A stretch of DNA of 14,861 bases. Origin: DASQHM01 sp035632095 (GTDB taxonomy: Bacteria; Pseudomonadota; Alphaproteobacteria; Ferrovibrionales; Ferrovibrionaceae). Of this stretch, positions 1-7,091 are shown one piece after another. Every line of letters begins with the position of its first letter. Positions within the stretch are counted from its first letter, which is position 1. Made by a program: the position numbers and the translations under genes. The notes below the pieces were generated by a model that was given only the letters and a program-made list of their open reading frames with translations, did not search any database and had not been told where the DNA came from. Location: positions 1 through 14,861 of the forward strand of contig DASQHM010000156.1 in NCBI GenBank assembly GCA_035632095.1. Direction: 5' to 3'.

Positions 1-109
1 GTTTCTTGCGCGAGAAGCGCTCCTCCTGCGCGGCGGCCACGATGCGGCCGTCCACCACCAGCGCGGCGGCAGCGTCGTGATAGAACGCGGAAATGCCGAG
101 AATGCGCAT
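1..109 (-). CDS. Carbamoyltransferase (NodU/CmcH family), N-terminal fragment
   Basis: Only the first 36 codons are present; the gene continues past the left edge. The visible protein begins MRILGISAFYHDAAAALVV and continues with an AAAQEERFSRKK segment at about residues 25-36. This is the characteristic opening of NodU/CmcH carbamoyltransferases: a beta strand, the F-Y-H-D motif of the N-terminal ASKHA-like fold, and the QEERFSRKK segment. Family members use carbamoyl phosphate to carbamoylate hydroxyl groups on sugars or secondary metabolites. The ATG lies 7 bases after the DUF5989 stop codon, so the two are almost certainly co-transcribed and translationally linked. Family identification is firm; the substrate cannot be told, and whether the full-length gene is intact cannot be seen. 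Confidence 0.9.
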   Translation of the reverse strand, partial: MRILGISAFYHDAAAALVVDGRIVAAAQEERFSRKK

Positions 110-116
110 CGCCGCG

Positions 117-266
117 TCAGAACAACGTATAGATGAACGGCGCCACGGCCGAGCCTTGCGAAAGCACGATCAGCGCGCCGAACAACACCAGGATCAGCAT
201 CACCGGCAGCAACCAGAACTTCTTGCGCTCGCGCATGAAGGCCCAGAATTCCAAGAGGAAGCTCAT
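117..266 (-). CDS. DUF5989 family small membrane protein (49 aa)
   Basis: A 49-residue protein beginning MSFLLEFWAFMRERKKFW, with one hydrophobic segment at about residues 19-36 (LLPVMLILVLFGALIVL) and ending GSAVAPFIYTLF. This matches the small DUF5989 family that sits beside SxtJ and carbamoyltransferase genes. The open frame extends 21 codons further upstream, but the ATG at 266 is chosen because an AGGAGA Shine-Dalgarno lies just upstream of it and overlaps the SxtJ stop codon, and because the family starts here. It lies 10 bases after the SxtJ-like gene and 7 before the carbamoyltransferase. No biochemical function is known to me; a single-pass accessory subunit of the carbamoyltransferase system is an inference from constant neighbourhood. 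Confidence 0.88.
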   Translation of the reverse strand: MSFLLEFWAFMRERKKFWLLPVMLILVLFGALIVLSQGSAVAPFIYTLF

Positions 267-276
267 TCGATGTCTC

Positions 277-711
277 CTAGAATTGCCGCGGCATGGAATC
301 GGGCGCCGGTCCGGGAGGCCGGCGGACATGCCAATAGCTGTCGCGCCCGCGATCGAACCGGCTGCCGACCAGATCCTTGCCGAGGGCCCGCAGCAGAAGC
401 GCCAGCGGCGTCAGCACCACGAAGAACATCAGGCCCATGATGAGCGGCGTGGTCACGCGCTGCAGCAATTGCCCGATCTTGAGCCAGCCGCGATTGAGCG
501 GCCTGAGCACGCGCGGCATGGCAAGCGCCACAAGCAGCACGATCAGTGCAACGGCCAGCGACCACCAGCGCAAATCGCCGCCGCGCCAAAGCGGCGACAG
601 GCCGATCACGGCGAACGCGGCGGCGATGATACAGCCGAAGGCCCGGTTGGTCCCGGGTTTGACGGCATGGCTGCGGCTGTAATCTTCGTGCAGCGCTCTT
701 GTATTGCTCAT
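277..711 (-). CDS. SxtJ-like membrane protein
   Basis: 144 residues. A charged N-terminus (MSNTRALHEDYSRSHAVKPG) is followed by hydrophobic segments at about residues 24-40 and 49-65, an amphipathic stretch with a PLNRGWLKIG motif at about 72-81, and a third segment at about 89-110. The HEDYSRSH opening, the PLNR.W..IG motif and the C-terminal DSYW segment match the SxtJ family, named from saxitoxin gene clusters but widespread next to carbamoyltransferases and DUF5989 proteins. Membership here does not imply toxin production. The frame is open for 28 more codons upstream, but the ATG at 711 gives the family N-terminus and has a GGAC-type ribosome site. The role is unknown; it is probably a membrane partner in a glycan or metabolite carbamoylation module. 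Confidence 0.85.
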   Translation of the reverse strand: MSNTRALHEDYSRSHAVKPGTNRAFGCIIAAAFAVIGLSPLWRGGDLRWWSLAVALIVLLVALAMPRVLRPLNRGWLKIGQLLQRVTTPLIMGLMFFVVLTPLALLLRALGKDLVGSRFDRGRDSYWHVRRPPGPAPDSMPRQF

Positions 712-749
712 GAATTGTCCGATGCCGGGGTCCGGAAAAAACAGGCTAG

Positions 750-778
750 CATCTACAGGGATATGGTGGCCTTGGCAA
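750..778 (-). promoter_or_regulatory. Candidate sigma-70 promoter for the SxtJ-DUF5989-carbamoyltransferase genes
   Basis: On the minus strand TTGCCA (773-778, 5/6 to TTGACA) and TAGATG (750-755, 3/6 to TATAAT) are separated by 17 bases, and the -10 lies about 40 bases before the SxtJ-like ATG. The 105-base gap between the SGNH hydrolase and SxtJ is the largest within this minus-strand group, so an internal promoter is plausible. The -10 match is poor, so this is only a candidate. Confidence 0.25.
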
Positions 779-816
779 CACGCGCCACACGTCACGCCGG
801 TCAGCGCCCGGTCTCC

Positions 817-1956
817 TTAGTTTGGCAGTCTTGGCGCCAGCGCCGCGCCGATGCGCTCGGCGATCCTGGCGTTGCCCGCGGCCGTCACATGGGCCCAATC
901 GATATAGACCGGATCGGTCCCGTCGATCGCATCGGTGAGATCGACCGCATAAGTGATGCCGCGATCCGCCATCAATCTGAGCACCAGAGGGTAAACCGCC
1001 CGGTATTGCCGGCCCAGCGTCGGATCGAGGTCGAGGTAATCGGTACGGGGCGTACCGACATAGGCGATCGGTTGCAGCACGCCAATAAAGGTGCCGCCGC
1101 TCTTGCTCACCAGGGCGTCGGCGAGACGCCAATCGGCCAGCATCAATTCCGCCACCGCCATCGCCCGTTTCGGATCGGTGTCACAGACGTAATTCGGCGC
1201 GGCCGTCCCGTCCGGTGCCTGCGCCGCTCCGGGATGCAGGCGCGCGTTCAACCAGTCGCCGACGACGCCGGCGAGCGCGAACGTATCGCGGAAAAGGATC
1301 GCGTTCAGCCAACCGGCCACCCGGCTGCCACCCCGCAGATTGCCTTCGATCAGTTTGCGGAACACGAGTTCGTAGGCATCGCCGTTCAGTGACAATCGAT
1401 CATTGCAATAGAACGCCACGTCGTTGGCGCCGTCGTAGAACACCGCCGCATCGACCCTGCGGCCCTGGTTGAGAAGATTGATCAGGGCGTCGAGGCTTTG
1501 CCGGCTGGTGAAGCCGCTTTGCGCATTGTTCTCGACCGTGATCGCGGGGAACCGCGCCTGCAGCAGACCGGGAATGGTGTGCCGGTCGTCGGCGCCCGTG
1601 CCCCACATGGTCGAGCCGCCGAACATCTGCAAGGTCACCGGCCCGCCGGGCGGCAATCCCGTGGAGCGGCGGCCGTCTTGGCCGATGGTCAAGGTGGCGC
1701 TGGTCATCGGCCGCATGGTCCAACCGAGGATCGCGGTGTAGCGCGCGCTGGTCTTGTAATAGTCGTTGAAAATCTGCGTGGCCGCCGCCTTGTCCGCATA
1801 GGCCGGAAGGTCGATGCGCGCGTCGCGCTTGCCGCCCGAAAGCGCGTGCGCGCCATCGCGCAGGTCGAGCGCCAGCGCGGAAAGGAAGTTGAGCGCGAGC
1901 ATCGCGGCCAACAGCAGCGCCACATTGATGGCGATCAAGCGAAGCGCGGAGCGCAT
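817..1956 (-). CDS. Membrane-anchored SGNH/GDSL-family hydrolase
   Basis: 379 residues. An N-terminal hydrophobic segment at about residues 7-31 is probably a membrane anchor with the enzyme domain in the periplasm. The SGNH blocks are present: F-G-G-S-T-M-W-G with putative nucleophile Ser115, a Gly at 148 in NNAQSGF, G-A-N-D at 176-179 with the block III Asn178, and Asp353-x-x-His356 near the C-terminus (DWAHVTAAGN). All four catalytic positions are intact, so an active esterase or acetyl hydrolase is expected. A Tyr/Trp-rich stretch at about 66-83 precedes the catalytic core. It follows the gamma-glutamyltransferase by 15 bases and precedes the SxtJ-like gene by 105. No clear Shine-Dalgarno is seen, which suggests coupling to the gene before it. 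An O-acyl ester on a surface glycan is the likeliest substrate, by inference from the neighbours. Confidence 0.85.
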   Translation of the reverse strand: MRSALRLIAINVALLLAAMLALNFLSALALDLRDGAHALSGGKRDARIDLPAYADKAAATQIFNDYYKTSARYTAILGWTMRPMTSATLTIGQDGRRSTGLPPGGPVTLQMFGGSTMWGTGADDRHTIPGLLQARFPAITVENNAQSGFTSRQSLDALINLLNQGRRVDAAVFYDGANDVAFYCNDRLSLNGDAYELVFRKLIEGNLRGGSRVAGWLNAILFRDTFALAGVVGDWLNARLHPGAAQAPDGTAAPNYVCDTDPKRAMAVAELMLADWRLADALVSKSGGTFIGVLQPIAYVGTPRTDYLDLDPTLGRQYRAVYPLVLRLMADRGITYAVDLTDAIDGTDPVYIDWAHVTAAGNARIAERIGAALAPRLPN

Positions 1957-1971
1957 CGCGAAGCGCCGGCT

Positions 1972-3561
1972 TCAGTAGCCGAGCGCGCAGCCATCCTTGC
2001 GCGGATCGGAGCCCGCGGCGAGCGTGCCCTTCTGCCAGTCGATCTTGATGACCTGGCCGCCGCCCCAGGGCATGTCCGGCCGGCGCACGTTGTGGCCGAG
2101 CGCGCGCAAGCCCTCGAACACCGTGTCGGAAACGCCGCGCTCCACGTCGAGGCCGCCCTGAAGATGAAACGCGCGGGGGCAATCAAGCGCTTCCTGCGGG
2201 TCCATGCCGTAGTCGAACATATTGCCGATCACATGCACGTGGCCGACCGGCTGGAACGCGCCGCCCATGACGCCGTAGCTGACCACGGGTTTGCCGTTCT
2301 CCAGCGCCATGCCGGGAATGATCGTATGCATGGGACGCTTGCGCGGCGCGACGCAGTTCGGATGGCCGGGCTGCACGCGGAAGCCGGCGCCGCGGTTCTG
2401 CAGGACCACGCCGGTCTTCTCGCTCACCAGCGCCGAGCCGAACGGGAAGTACAGCGAGTTGATGAACGAGCAGACGTTACGGTCCTTGTCCACCACGGTG
2501 AGGTAGATGGTGTCGCGATAGATCGGGCCGACGGTGTTGTCGACCGCGAGCATGGCGCGGTCGAGATCGATCTGCGAGCGCAAGTCGTCGGCGAAGCGCT
2601 TCGACAGGATTTCCTCGATGGGCACGGAAACGTGCTGCGGATCGGCGACGTGGGCATCGCGCACCGCATATGCGATGCGGCTCGCTTCCGCCTCCACGTG
2701 CAGGCGCGTGACGCCGGCGGGCTGCATGGAGCCGATATCGAAGCCTTGGAGGATGTTGAACATGAGCAGCGCCGTGATGCCCTGGCCGTTCGGCGGGATC
2801 TGCAGCATCTGCCGGCCGCGATAGGTGGTCGAAATCGGCTTGACGGTTTCGGCCTTGTGCTCCGCGAAATCGTCAAGGGTATGGTATCCGCCGTGGCGCT
2901 TGAGGTGCGCCACCATGTCTTCGGCGACATAGCCCTTATAGAAGCCGTCGCGGCCCTGCTTGGCGATGGTCTTCAACGTCGCCGCCAGCTCGGGCAACCG
3001 GTGCTTGTCGCCGGCGACCGGCGCCTTGCCGCCCGGCAGATACTTCGCCTTGGCGCTCGGATCGGCCGACATCTTCGCCTCGTTGCGCTTCCAGTCGACC
3101 GAAATGCGCGGCGTGACGGCAAAGCCGTCTTCCGCGTAACCGATGGCCGTCTGCAACAGCTTGTCGAGGCCGAAGCGTCCGTGCTTTTCGAGGAGAGTCG
3201 ACCAGGCGTCGACCGCGCCCGGCACCGTGACCGCGTGGGCGCTTTCGGTGCCGATCTGGTTGATGCCTTGATCCAGCAGTTTCTCGGCCGTCAGCCCGGC
3301 GGGTGCGCGGCCGGAGCCGTTCAAGCCCTCCACATTGCCCGAGCCGGCCTTGGAATAGAGCACGAAGCAATCGCCGCCGATGCCCGTCGACATGGGTTCG
3401 ACCACGCATTGCACGGCGCAGGCCGCGACCGCCGCGTCGGCCGCGGTGCCGCCCTGGCGCAGGATGTCGATCGCGGTCCCGGTCGCGAGCGGATGGGACG
3501 TGGCGGCGACGCCGTTGACGGCATGCACCACCGAGCGGCCGGGTAGCTGAAGGTCACGCAT
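1972..3561 (-). CDS. ggt: Gamma-glutamyltransferase family protein (YwrD-like, cytoplasmic type)
   Basis: 529 residues. It shows the N-terminal signature of the Ntn-hydrolase GGT family (ATSHPLAT, residues 20-27, then GGTAADAAVAA) and the VEPMSTGIGGDCF stretch at 54-66. The putative autocleavage and catalytic Thr351 lies in R-D-T-I-Y-L-T-V-V-D, followed by RPMHTIIPGM (409-418) and the GVMGG loop (430-434). The C-terminus, SDPRKDGCALGY, is standard. There is no signal peptide, unlike periplasmic E. coli Ggt, and the Thr context is D-T-I-Y rather than T-T-H-Y, as I recall for the YwrD-like branch. Such enzymes hydrolyse or transfer gamma-glutamyl groups of glutathione-like substrates; the actual substrate is uncertain. 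An AGGAC ribosome site precedes the ATG. It is the first gene of the minus-strand group, 15 bases before the SGNH hydrolase, and diverges from the MAPEG gene. Confidence 0.92.
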   Translation of the reverse strand: MRDLQLPGRSVVHAVNGVAATSHPLATGTAIDILRQGGTAADAAVAACAVQCVVEPMSTGIGGDCFVLYSKAGSGNVEGLNGSGRAPAGLTAEKLLDQGINQIGTESAHAVTVPGAVDAWSTLLEKHGRFGLDKLLQTAIGYAEDGFAVTPRISVDWKRNEAKMSADPSAKAKYLPGGKAPVAGDKHRLPELAATLKTIAKQGRDGFYKGYVAEDMVAHLKRHGGYHTLDDFAEHKAETVKPISTTYRGRQMLQIPPNGQGITALLMFNILQGFDIGSMQPAGVTRLHVEAEASRIAYAVRDAHVADPQHVSVPIEEILSKRFADDLRSQIDLDRAMLAVDNTVGPIYRDTIYLTVVDKDRNVCSFINSLYFPFGSALVSEKTGVVLQNRGAGFRVQPGHPNCVAPRKRPMHTIIPGMALENGKPVVSYGVMGGAFQPVGHVHVIGNMFDYGMDPQEALDCPRAFHLQGGLDVERGVSDTVFEGLRALGHNVRRPDMPWGGGQVIKIDWQKGTLAAGSDPRKDGCALGY

Positions 3562-3784
3562 TTTCGGTCCTGAAGTCCCTGATTTGGTTCGCTGCTGGCA
3601 GTGAGTTCCAGCGGATCGGTCTCAGTATGGCGTGGGCGCGTGGGCCATGGCTAGTGATTGCTCGGCTTCGATGAAAGGACTTGGCAGCAACTCCCGCCGT
3701 CCACCCGGCGCGCTTGTGCTAGACTCCCACACAGCGACTCGCCCGAGCTTGGCGAGCCTTCGCCACCAAATCTGAGGGGGGAAC

Positions 3785-4174
3785 ATGTCGACCGATCTGA
3801 CGATGCTGGTGTGGAGCGCCGTGCTGACCTTCGTGCAGGTCTTGCCTTACGTCAATGGCCGCCTGCTGACCAACTGGACGCTCGCGGATGCGGTTGGCAA
3901 CCGCGAGAAGGATCCGCCGGATGCGGCGTGGGTCGGACGCGCCGTCCGCGCCCACACGAACATGGTGGAGAACCTGCCGATCTTCGCCGCGCTGGTGCTG
4001 GTGGCACACGTCACCAGCCATGCCAATGCGATGACGGCGCTCGGCGCGCAGATCTTCTTCTGGGCGCGACTTGTCTACGCCGGCGTCTATATCGCGGGTA
4101 TTCCGTATCTGCGCACTCTGGTCTGGCTCGTGTCCATCATCGGCATGGCGATCATTTTCTTCCAGATCGTCTAG
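3785..4174 (+). CDS. MAPEG family membrane protein
   Basis: 129 residues with four hydrophobic segments, at about 5-24, 62-80, 84-104 and 108-128. The R-A-x-R-A-H-x-N-M-x-E-N motif at 52-63 and FFWARLVYAGVY with GIPYLRT at 91-111 are the hallmarks of the bacterial MAPEG superfamily, whose eukaryotic members include microsomal glutathione transferases. Bacterial members of this short type have no assigned role. A strong GAGGGGGG ribosome site lies just before the ATG. The gene diverges from the gamma-glutamyltransferase across 223 bases and converges on the flavoprotein gene with a 37-base gap. A glutathione link with the neighbouring gamma-glutamyltransferase is tempting but only inference. 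Confidence 0.9.
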   Translation: MSTDLTMLVWSAVLTFVQVLPYVNGRLLTNWTLADAVGNREKDPPDAAWVGRAVRAHTNMVENLPIFAALVLVAHVTSHANAMTALGAQIFFWARLVYAGVYIAGIPYLRTLVWLVSIIGMAIIFFQIV

Positions 4175-4197
4175 CCCGGCGGCGAACGAAAACACGT

Positions 4198-4221
4198 GGC
4201 GGAGCGAAGCTCTACTCCGCC
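4198..4221. terminator. Weak hairpin between convergent genes
   Basis: A 7-bp inverted repeat (GGCGGAG at 4198-4204, CTCCGCC at 4215-4221) with a 10-base loop spans the stop codon of the flavoprotein gene, just downstream of the MAPEG stop. There is no T-run on either side, so it is at best a weak bidirectional terminator. Confidence 0.25.
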
Positions 4222-6551
4222 GCCTTGCGCTGGCGCGCGGGAAGCCGCGTCTTGGCGGCGGACGCCTGTTCCGCCGCCTCTTCGTTGGCCCTTCGGGCCA
4301 GGCTATAGGCCTGATCGCGGCCGGGCTGGTATTGCTTGGGCCAGGCGTTGGTCTTGACGCCGTAGTGCGCGGCGGCGCGCAATGTGAAATACGGGTCGGC
4401 CAAATGCGGCCGCGCCAAAGCCACCAGATCGGCGCGCCCTGCCGCCAGGATCGTGTTGGCCTGGTCGGCGCTGGTGATGGCGCCAATGGCGATCGTGGCG
4501 ACGCCTGCCTCGTGGCGGATGCGATCGGCGAAGGGCGTCTGGAACATGCGCCCATAGACCGGCCGCGCGTCCGGTGTGGTCTGGCCGGCGGATACGTCGA
4601 TGACGTCGCATCCGTGCGCCTTCAGCAGCCGCGCTACCGCCACGGAGTCCCCGGCGGTAAGTCCGCCGGGTTCCTGCCAGTCGGTAGCGGAGACGCGCAC
4701 GGAAATGGGTTTGTGCGCCGGCCAAACGGCGCGCACCGCGTCGAACACTTCCAGCGGGAAGCGCATGCGATTGTCGACGCTGCCGCCGAATTCGTCGTCG
4801 CGCCGGTTGGTGAGCGGCGAGATGAAGCTCGCCAGCAGATAGCCGTGCGCCATGTGCAGCTCGATCATGTCGAACCCGGCCAATTCGGCAAGGCGCGCCG
4901 CGCGGGCGAAATCGTCGCGCACCCGCACCATGTCCGCCCGGTCCATGGCCTTCGGAACCTGGCTGTCCGGGTAGTACGGGAGGGCCGACGCCGAAACGAT
5001 CGGCCAGGCGTCTTCCGGCAGCGGCCGGTCGTAGCCGCCGGCCCAAGGCAGGCACGTCGCCCCCTTGCGGCCCGCGTGGGCAAGCTGCACGCCAAACCGT
5101 GCGCTCGAATTGGCATGGACGAAGTCGACGATGCGCTTCCAGGCGGTTGCATGGGCTTCCGACCATAGGCCGGTGCAACCGGGTGTGATCCGCGCGTCGG
5201 GCGATACGTCGGTCATTTCCGAAACCACCAGCCCCGCCCCGCCGATGGCGCGGCTGCCGAGATGCACCAGGTGCCAGTCGCCCGGCATGCCGTCTTCCGC
5301 CGAGTACTGGCACATGGGCGAGACCATGATGCGGTTCGCCACGGTCATGCCGCGCAGCCTAAACGGAGTGAACATGGGCGGCGGCGCCGGTTCGGGCACG
5401 GCCAGGCCCTGCTTGCGCACGGCTTCGGCGAACCAGCGGTCGACGCCGGCGACGAAGCCCGGATCGCGCAGCCGCAGATTGTCGTAGGTGATGCGCTTTG
5501 AGCGCGACAGCAGCGACATGGCGAGTTGGATCGGCTCGACGCCGCGGTAGCGCGGCGTCGCCTCGAACCATTCGAGCGACACTTGCGCCGCGTGCTGCAG
5601 GCGGCCGACTTCATCCTTGCGCGACGTCTCGTAGGCTGCGAGGGCCTGGCGCACGTCGCTGAAACTCGCCACGGCGTGGTTTAAGGCAATCGCATCCTCC
5701 ATGGCGAGCTTGGTTCCCGAACCGATGGAGAAATGCGCCGTGTGCGCCGCATCGCCGAGCAGCACGATGTTGCGGTGGACCCAATGCTCGCAGCGCACGG
5801 TGGGGAACTGCCGCCAGAGCGAGCGGTTGAGCAGCAGGGGATGGCCGGCGAGATCGGGAGCGAACAGCTTTTCGCAATAGGCCACCGTCTCCGCCTCGCT
5901 GGCGCGATCGAGCCCGGCGCGGCGCCATGTCTCGTCGCTGGTCTCCACGATCCAGGTCGACGTGCTGCCATCGAAGCGATAGGCATGCACCTGAAACAGG
6001 CCATGCTCGTTCTCGCGGAAAATGAACGTGAACGTGTCGAGCGGCTTGGTGGTGCCGAGCCAGACGAAACGATTGTGCCGCCAATCGAGCGACGGCCGGA
6101 ACACGTCGGCGAAGCGCTCGCGGACCGCGCTGTTGATGCCGTCGGCGGCGACGATCAGGTCGGCGCCGGCGAAGGCCGCCAGGTCGGGCGCTGCTTCCTG
6201 CTGGAAATGCAGGCGCACGCCAAGCGCGGCGGCGCGGCGCTGCAAGATTTCGAGCAGCCGCTTTCGCGCGATGCCGCAAAAGCCGTGGCCGCCCGAGCGC
6301 ACCACCTGGCCAGCGGCGTGGACGTCGATCTGGTCCCAATAGGCGAAGTTGTCGACGATCTCCTGATAGGTCGCCGGGTCGGCGGACATGAATTCGCCGA
6401 GCGTCTCGTCGGAAAAGACGACGCCGAAGCCGAACGTGTCGTCGGCGCGATTGCGCTCGTAGAGGTCTATCTGGTGCGCCGGGTTCGCCTGCTTGGCCAG
6501 CAGCGCAAAGTAGAGGCCGGCGGGTCCGCCGCCGACGATGACGATCCGCAC
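4212..6551 (-). CDS. Bifunctional salicylyl-CoA 5-hydroxylase (or 2-aminobenzoyl-CoA monooxygenase) / Old Yellow Enzyme oxidoreductase
   Basis: 779 residues in two domains. Residues 1-385 form an FAD aromatic monooxygenase: the dinucleotide-binding G-G-G-P-A-G at 7-12, the Asp-Gly motif at 137-138, and the G-D-A-A-H-T-A-H-F ribityl-binding motif from 266. Residues 393-750 form an OYE/YqjM-like FMN oxidoreductase: SPMCQYSA with Cys414, FGVQLAHAGRKG, and L-H-M-A-H-G-Y-L-L with His566 and His569. Such fusions hydroxylate aromatic CoA thioesters (salicylyl-CoA to gentisyl-CoA) or hydroxylate and reduce 2-aminobenzoyl-CoA; the sequence does not separate these. A GTG at 6551 is taken as the start: it sits about 7 bases after a GGAGGGA ribosome site and gives the family N-terminus VRIVIVGGG, whereas the TTG 18 bases upstream would begin before that site. 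No CoA ligase is in the window, so the pathway is incomplete here. Confidence 0.9.
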   Translation of the reverse strand: MRIVIVGGGPAGLYFALLAKQANPAHQIDLYERNRADDTFGFGVVFSDETLGEFMSADPATYQEIVDNFAYWDQIDVHAAGQVVRSGGHGFCGIARKRLLEILQRRAAALGVRLHFQQEAAPDLAAFAGADLIVAADGINSAVRERFADVFRPSLDWRHNRFVWLGTTKPLDTFTFIFRENEHGLFQVHAYRFDGSTSTWIVETSDETWRRAGLDRASEAETVAYCEKLFAPDLAGHPLLLNRSLWRQFPTVRCEHWVHRNIVLLGDAAHTAHFSIGSGTKLAMEDAIALNHAVASFSDVRQALAAYETSRKDEVGRLQHAAQVSLEWFEATPRYRGVEPIQLAMSLLSRSKRITYDNLRLRDPGFVAGVDRWFAEAVRKQGLAVPEPAPPPMFTPFRLRGMTVANRIMVSPMCQYSAEDGMPGDWHLVHLGSRAIGGAGLVVSEMTDVSPDARITPGCTGLWSEAHATAWKRIVDFVHANSSARFGVQLAHAGRKGATCLPWAGGYDRPLPEDAWPIVSASALPYYPDSQVPKAMDRADMVRVRDDFARAARLAELAGFDMIELHMAHGYLLASFISPLTNRRDDEFGGSVDNRMRFPLEVFDAVRAVWPAHKPISVRVSATDWQEPGGLTAGDSVAVARLLKAHGCDVIDVSAGQTTPDARPVYGRMFQTPFADRIRHEAGVATIAIGAITSADQANTILAAGRADLVALARPHLADPYFTLRAAAHYGVKTNAWPKQYQPGRDQAYSLARRANEEAAEQASAAKTRLPARQRKAAE

Positions 6552-6611
6552 CCTCGTCCCTCCAGGCAATTGATCTTGGCCGAATGCCGTCGACTCGAGC
6601 CGGCGGAAATT

Positions 6612-6630
6612 ATTTTATACGTGAAACAAT
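6612..6630 (-). promoter_or_regulatory. AT-rich promoter/operator candidate for the aromatic-CoA flavoprotein gene
   Basis: In otherwise GC-rich DNA, about 60 bases before the GTG start, lies a 19-bp imperfect palindrome of the form ATTnTnTnnnnnAnAnAAT. On the minus strand it contains TATAAAAT, giving -10 candidates TAAAAT (6612-6617) or TATAAA (6614-6619), each 5/6 to consensus. No good -35 is visible. A -10 overlapped by a dyad is typical of a repressed catabolic promoter, for example one controlled by a MarR or TetR regulator, but no regulator gene is nearby. Confidence 0.4.
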
Positions 6631-6713
6631 TCGCCGCAAACGCCGGCGCTCCGCCGAGGACGCCCTGCCGGGGCAGCCTCGGCGGTTGAGGTCGGCCCTC
6701 GAGGCGATGCCGC

Positions 6714-6914
6714 CTATTCGAGAATGAACGTCACTTCCAGCGTGACGCGATATTCGGCGATCTTGCCGTTGGTGATCTTGCCCTTCAAGGACGTCACCTC
6801 GAAGCCGGTGATGCCCCGCAATGTCTTCGTCGCGCGCTTCAAGCCTTCCTTAACAGCGGCCTCAAATCCATCCGAAGACGCGGCAGTGATCTTGCTGACG
6901 CTGGCGACCGCCAT
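6714..6914 (-). CDS. Dodecin-like protein lacking the flavin-stacking Trp
   Basis: 66 residues, typical dodecin length. It follows the beta-alpha-beta-beta pattern: strand VSKITAAS, helix DGFEAAVKEGLKRATKTL (about 15-32), strands GFEVTSLKGKI and AEYRVTLEVTFILE. Dodecins form hollow 12-mers that store flavins. The Trp that stacks on flavin in the haloarchaeal and Halorhodospira proteins is Gly37 here, and the conserved Gln contacting flavin is Arg56, by alignment of the LR....FEV and V-T-x-x-V-x-F blocks from memory. It may therefore belong to the non-flavin dodecin-like branch. The ATG at 6914 is chosen over 42 further open codons because of a clean GGAGGA ribosome site. It lies upstream of a flavoprotein on the same strand but about 160 bases away, so co-transcription is uncertain. 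Confidence 0.88.
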   Translation of the reverse strand: MAVASVSKITAASSDGFEAAVKEGLKRATKTLRGITGFEVTSLKGKITNGKIAEYRVTLEVTFILE

Positions 6915-7042
6915 GACGCTCCTCCGTGGTTCGTTGCGCAACTGGGTGCTTCGGGATCCGTTGCAGCGGATCGGGTGCCCGCCCAGCCTAGCCCCAAAGG
7001 CCCCGCCGCCGCAAAAGCCTCCGGATTGCGCGCGGTCCAAGC

Positions 7043-7078
7043 CTCGGGCAGTGTGCCCGAGCAGAACAAGGTTTGTTC
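7043..7078 (+). promoter_or_regulatory. Two adjacent perfect inverted repeats before the thioesterase gene
   Basis: CTCGGGCA (7043-7050), GTG, TGCCCGAG (7054-7061) is a perfect 8-bp dyad. Two bases later GAACAA (7064-7069), GGT, TTGTTC (7073-7078) is a perfect 6-bp dyad. Both have 3-base centres. The second ends 13 bases before the thioesterase ATG and just before its GGGGGAG ribosome site. They could be operators or leader hairpins limiting translation. No regulator is identified. Confidence 0.45.
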
Positions 7079-7091
7079 ACCGGGGGAGACC

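Noticed and set aside
277..711. SxtJ-like gene as a sign of saxitoxin synthesis
   Set aside because: SxtJ homologs are common next to carbamoyltransferases in non-toxic bacteria, and none of the core saxitoxin genes are present.
1498..3546. Long plus-strand open frame (682 codons) opposite the gamma-glutamyltransferase and SGNH genes
   Set aside because: It is rich in Arg, His, Asp and Gly with no domain resemblance, and it lies antisense to two clearly recognised genes. It is the usual shadow of GC-rich codon bias.
6975..7091. Upstream extension of the thioesterase to an earlier ATG
   Set aside because: The extra 39 residues are low-complexity Pro/Ala/Lys sequence running through two perfect inverted repeats, while the ATG at 7092 has a good ribosome site.
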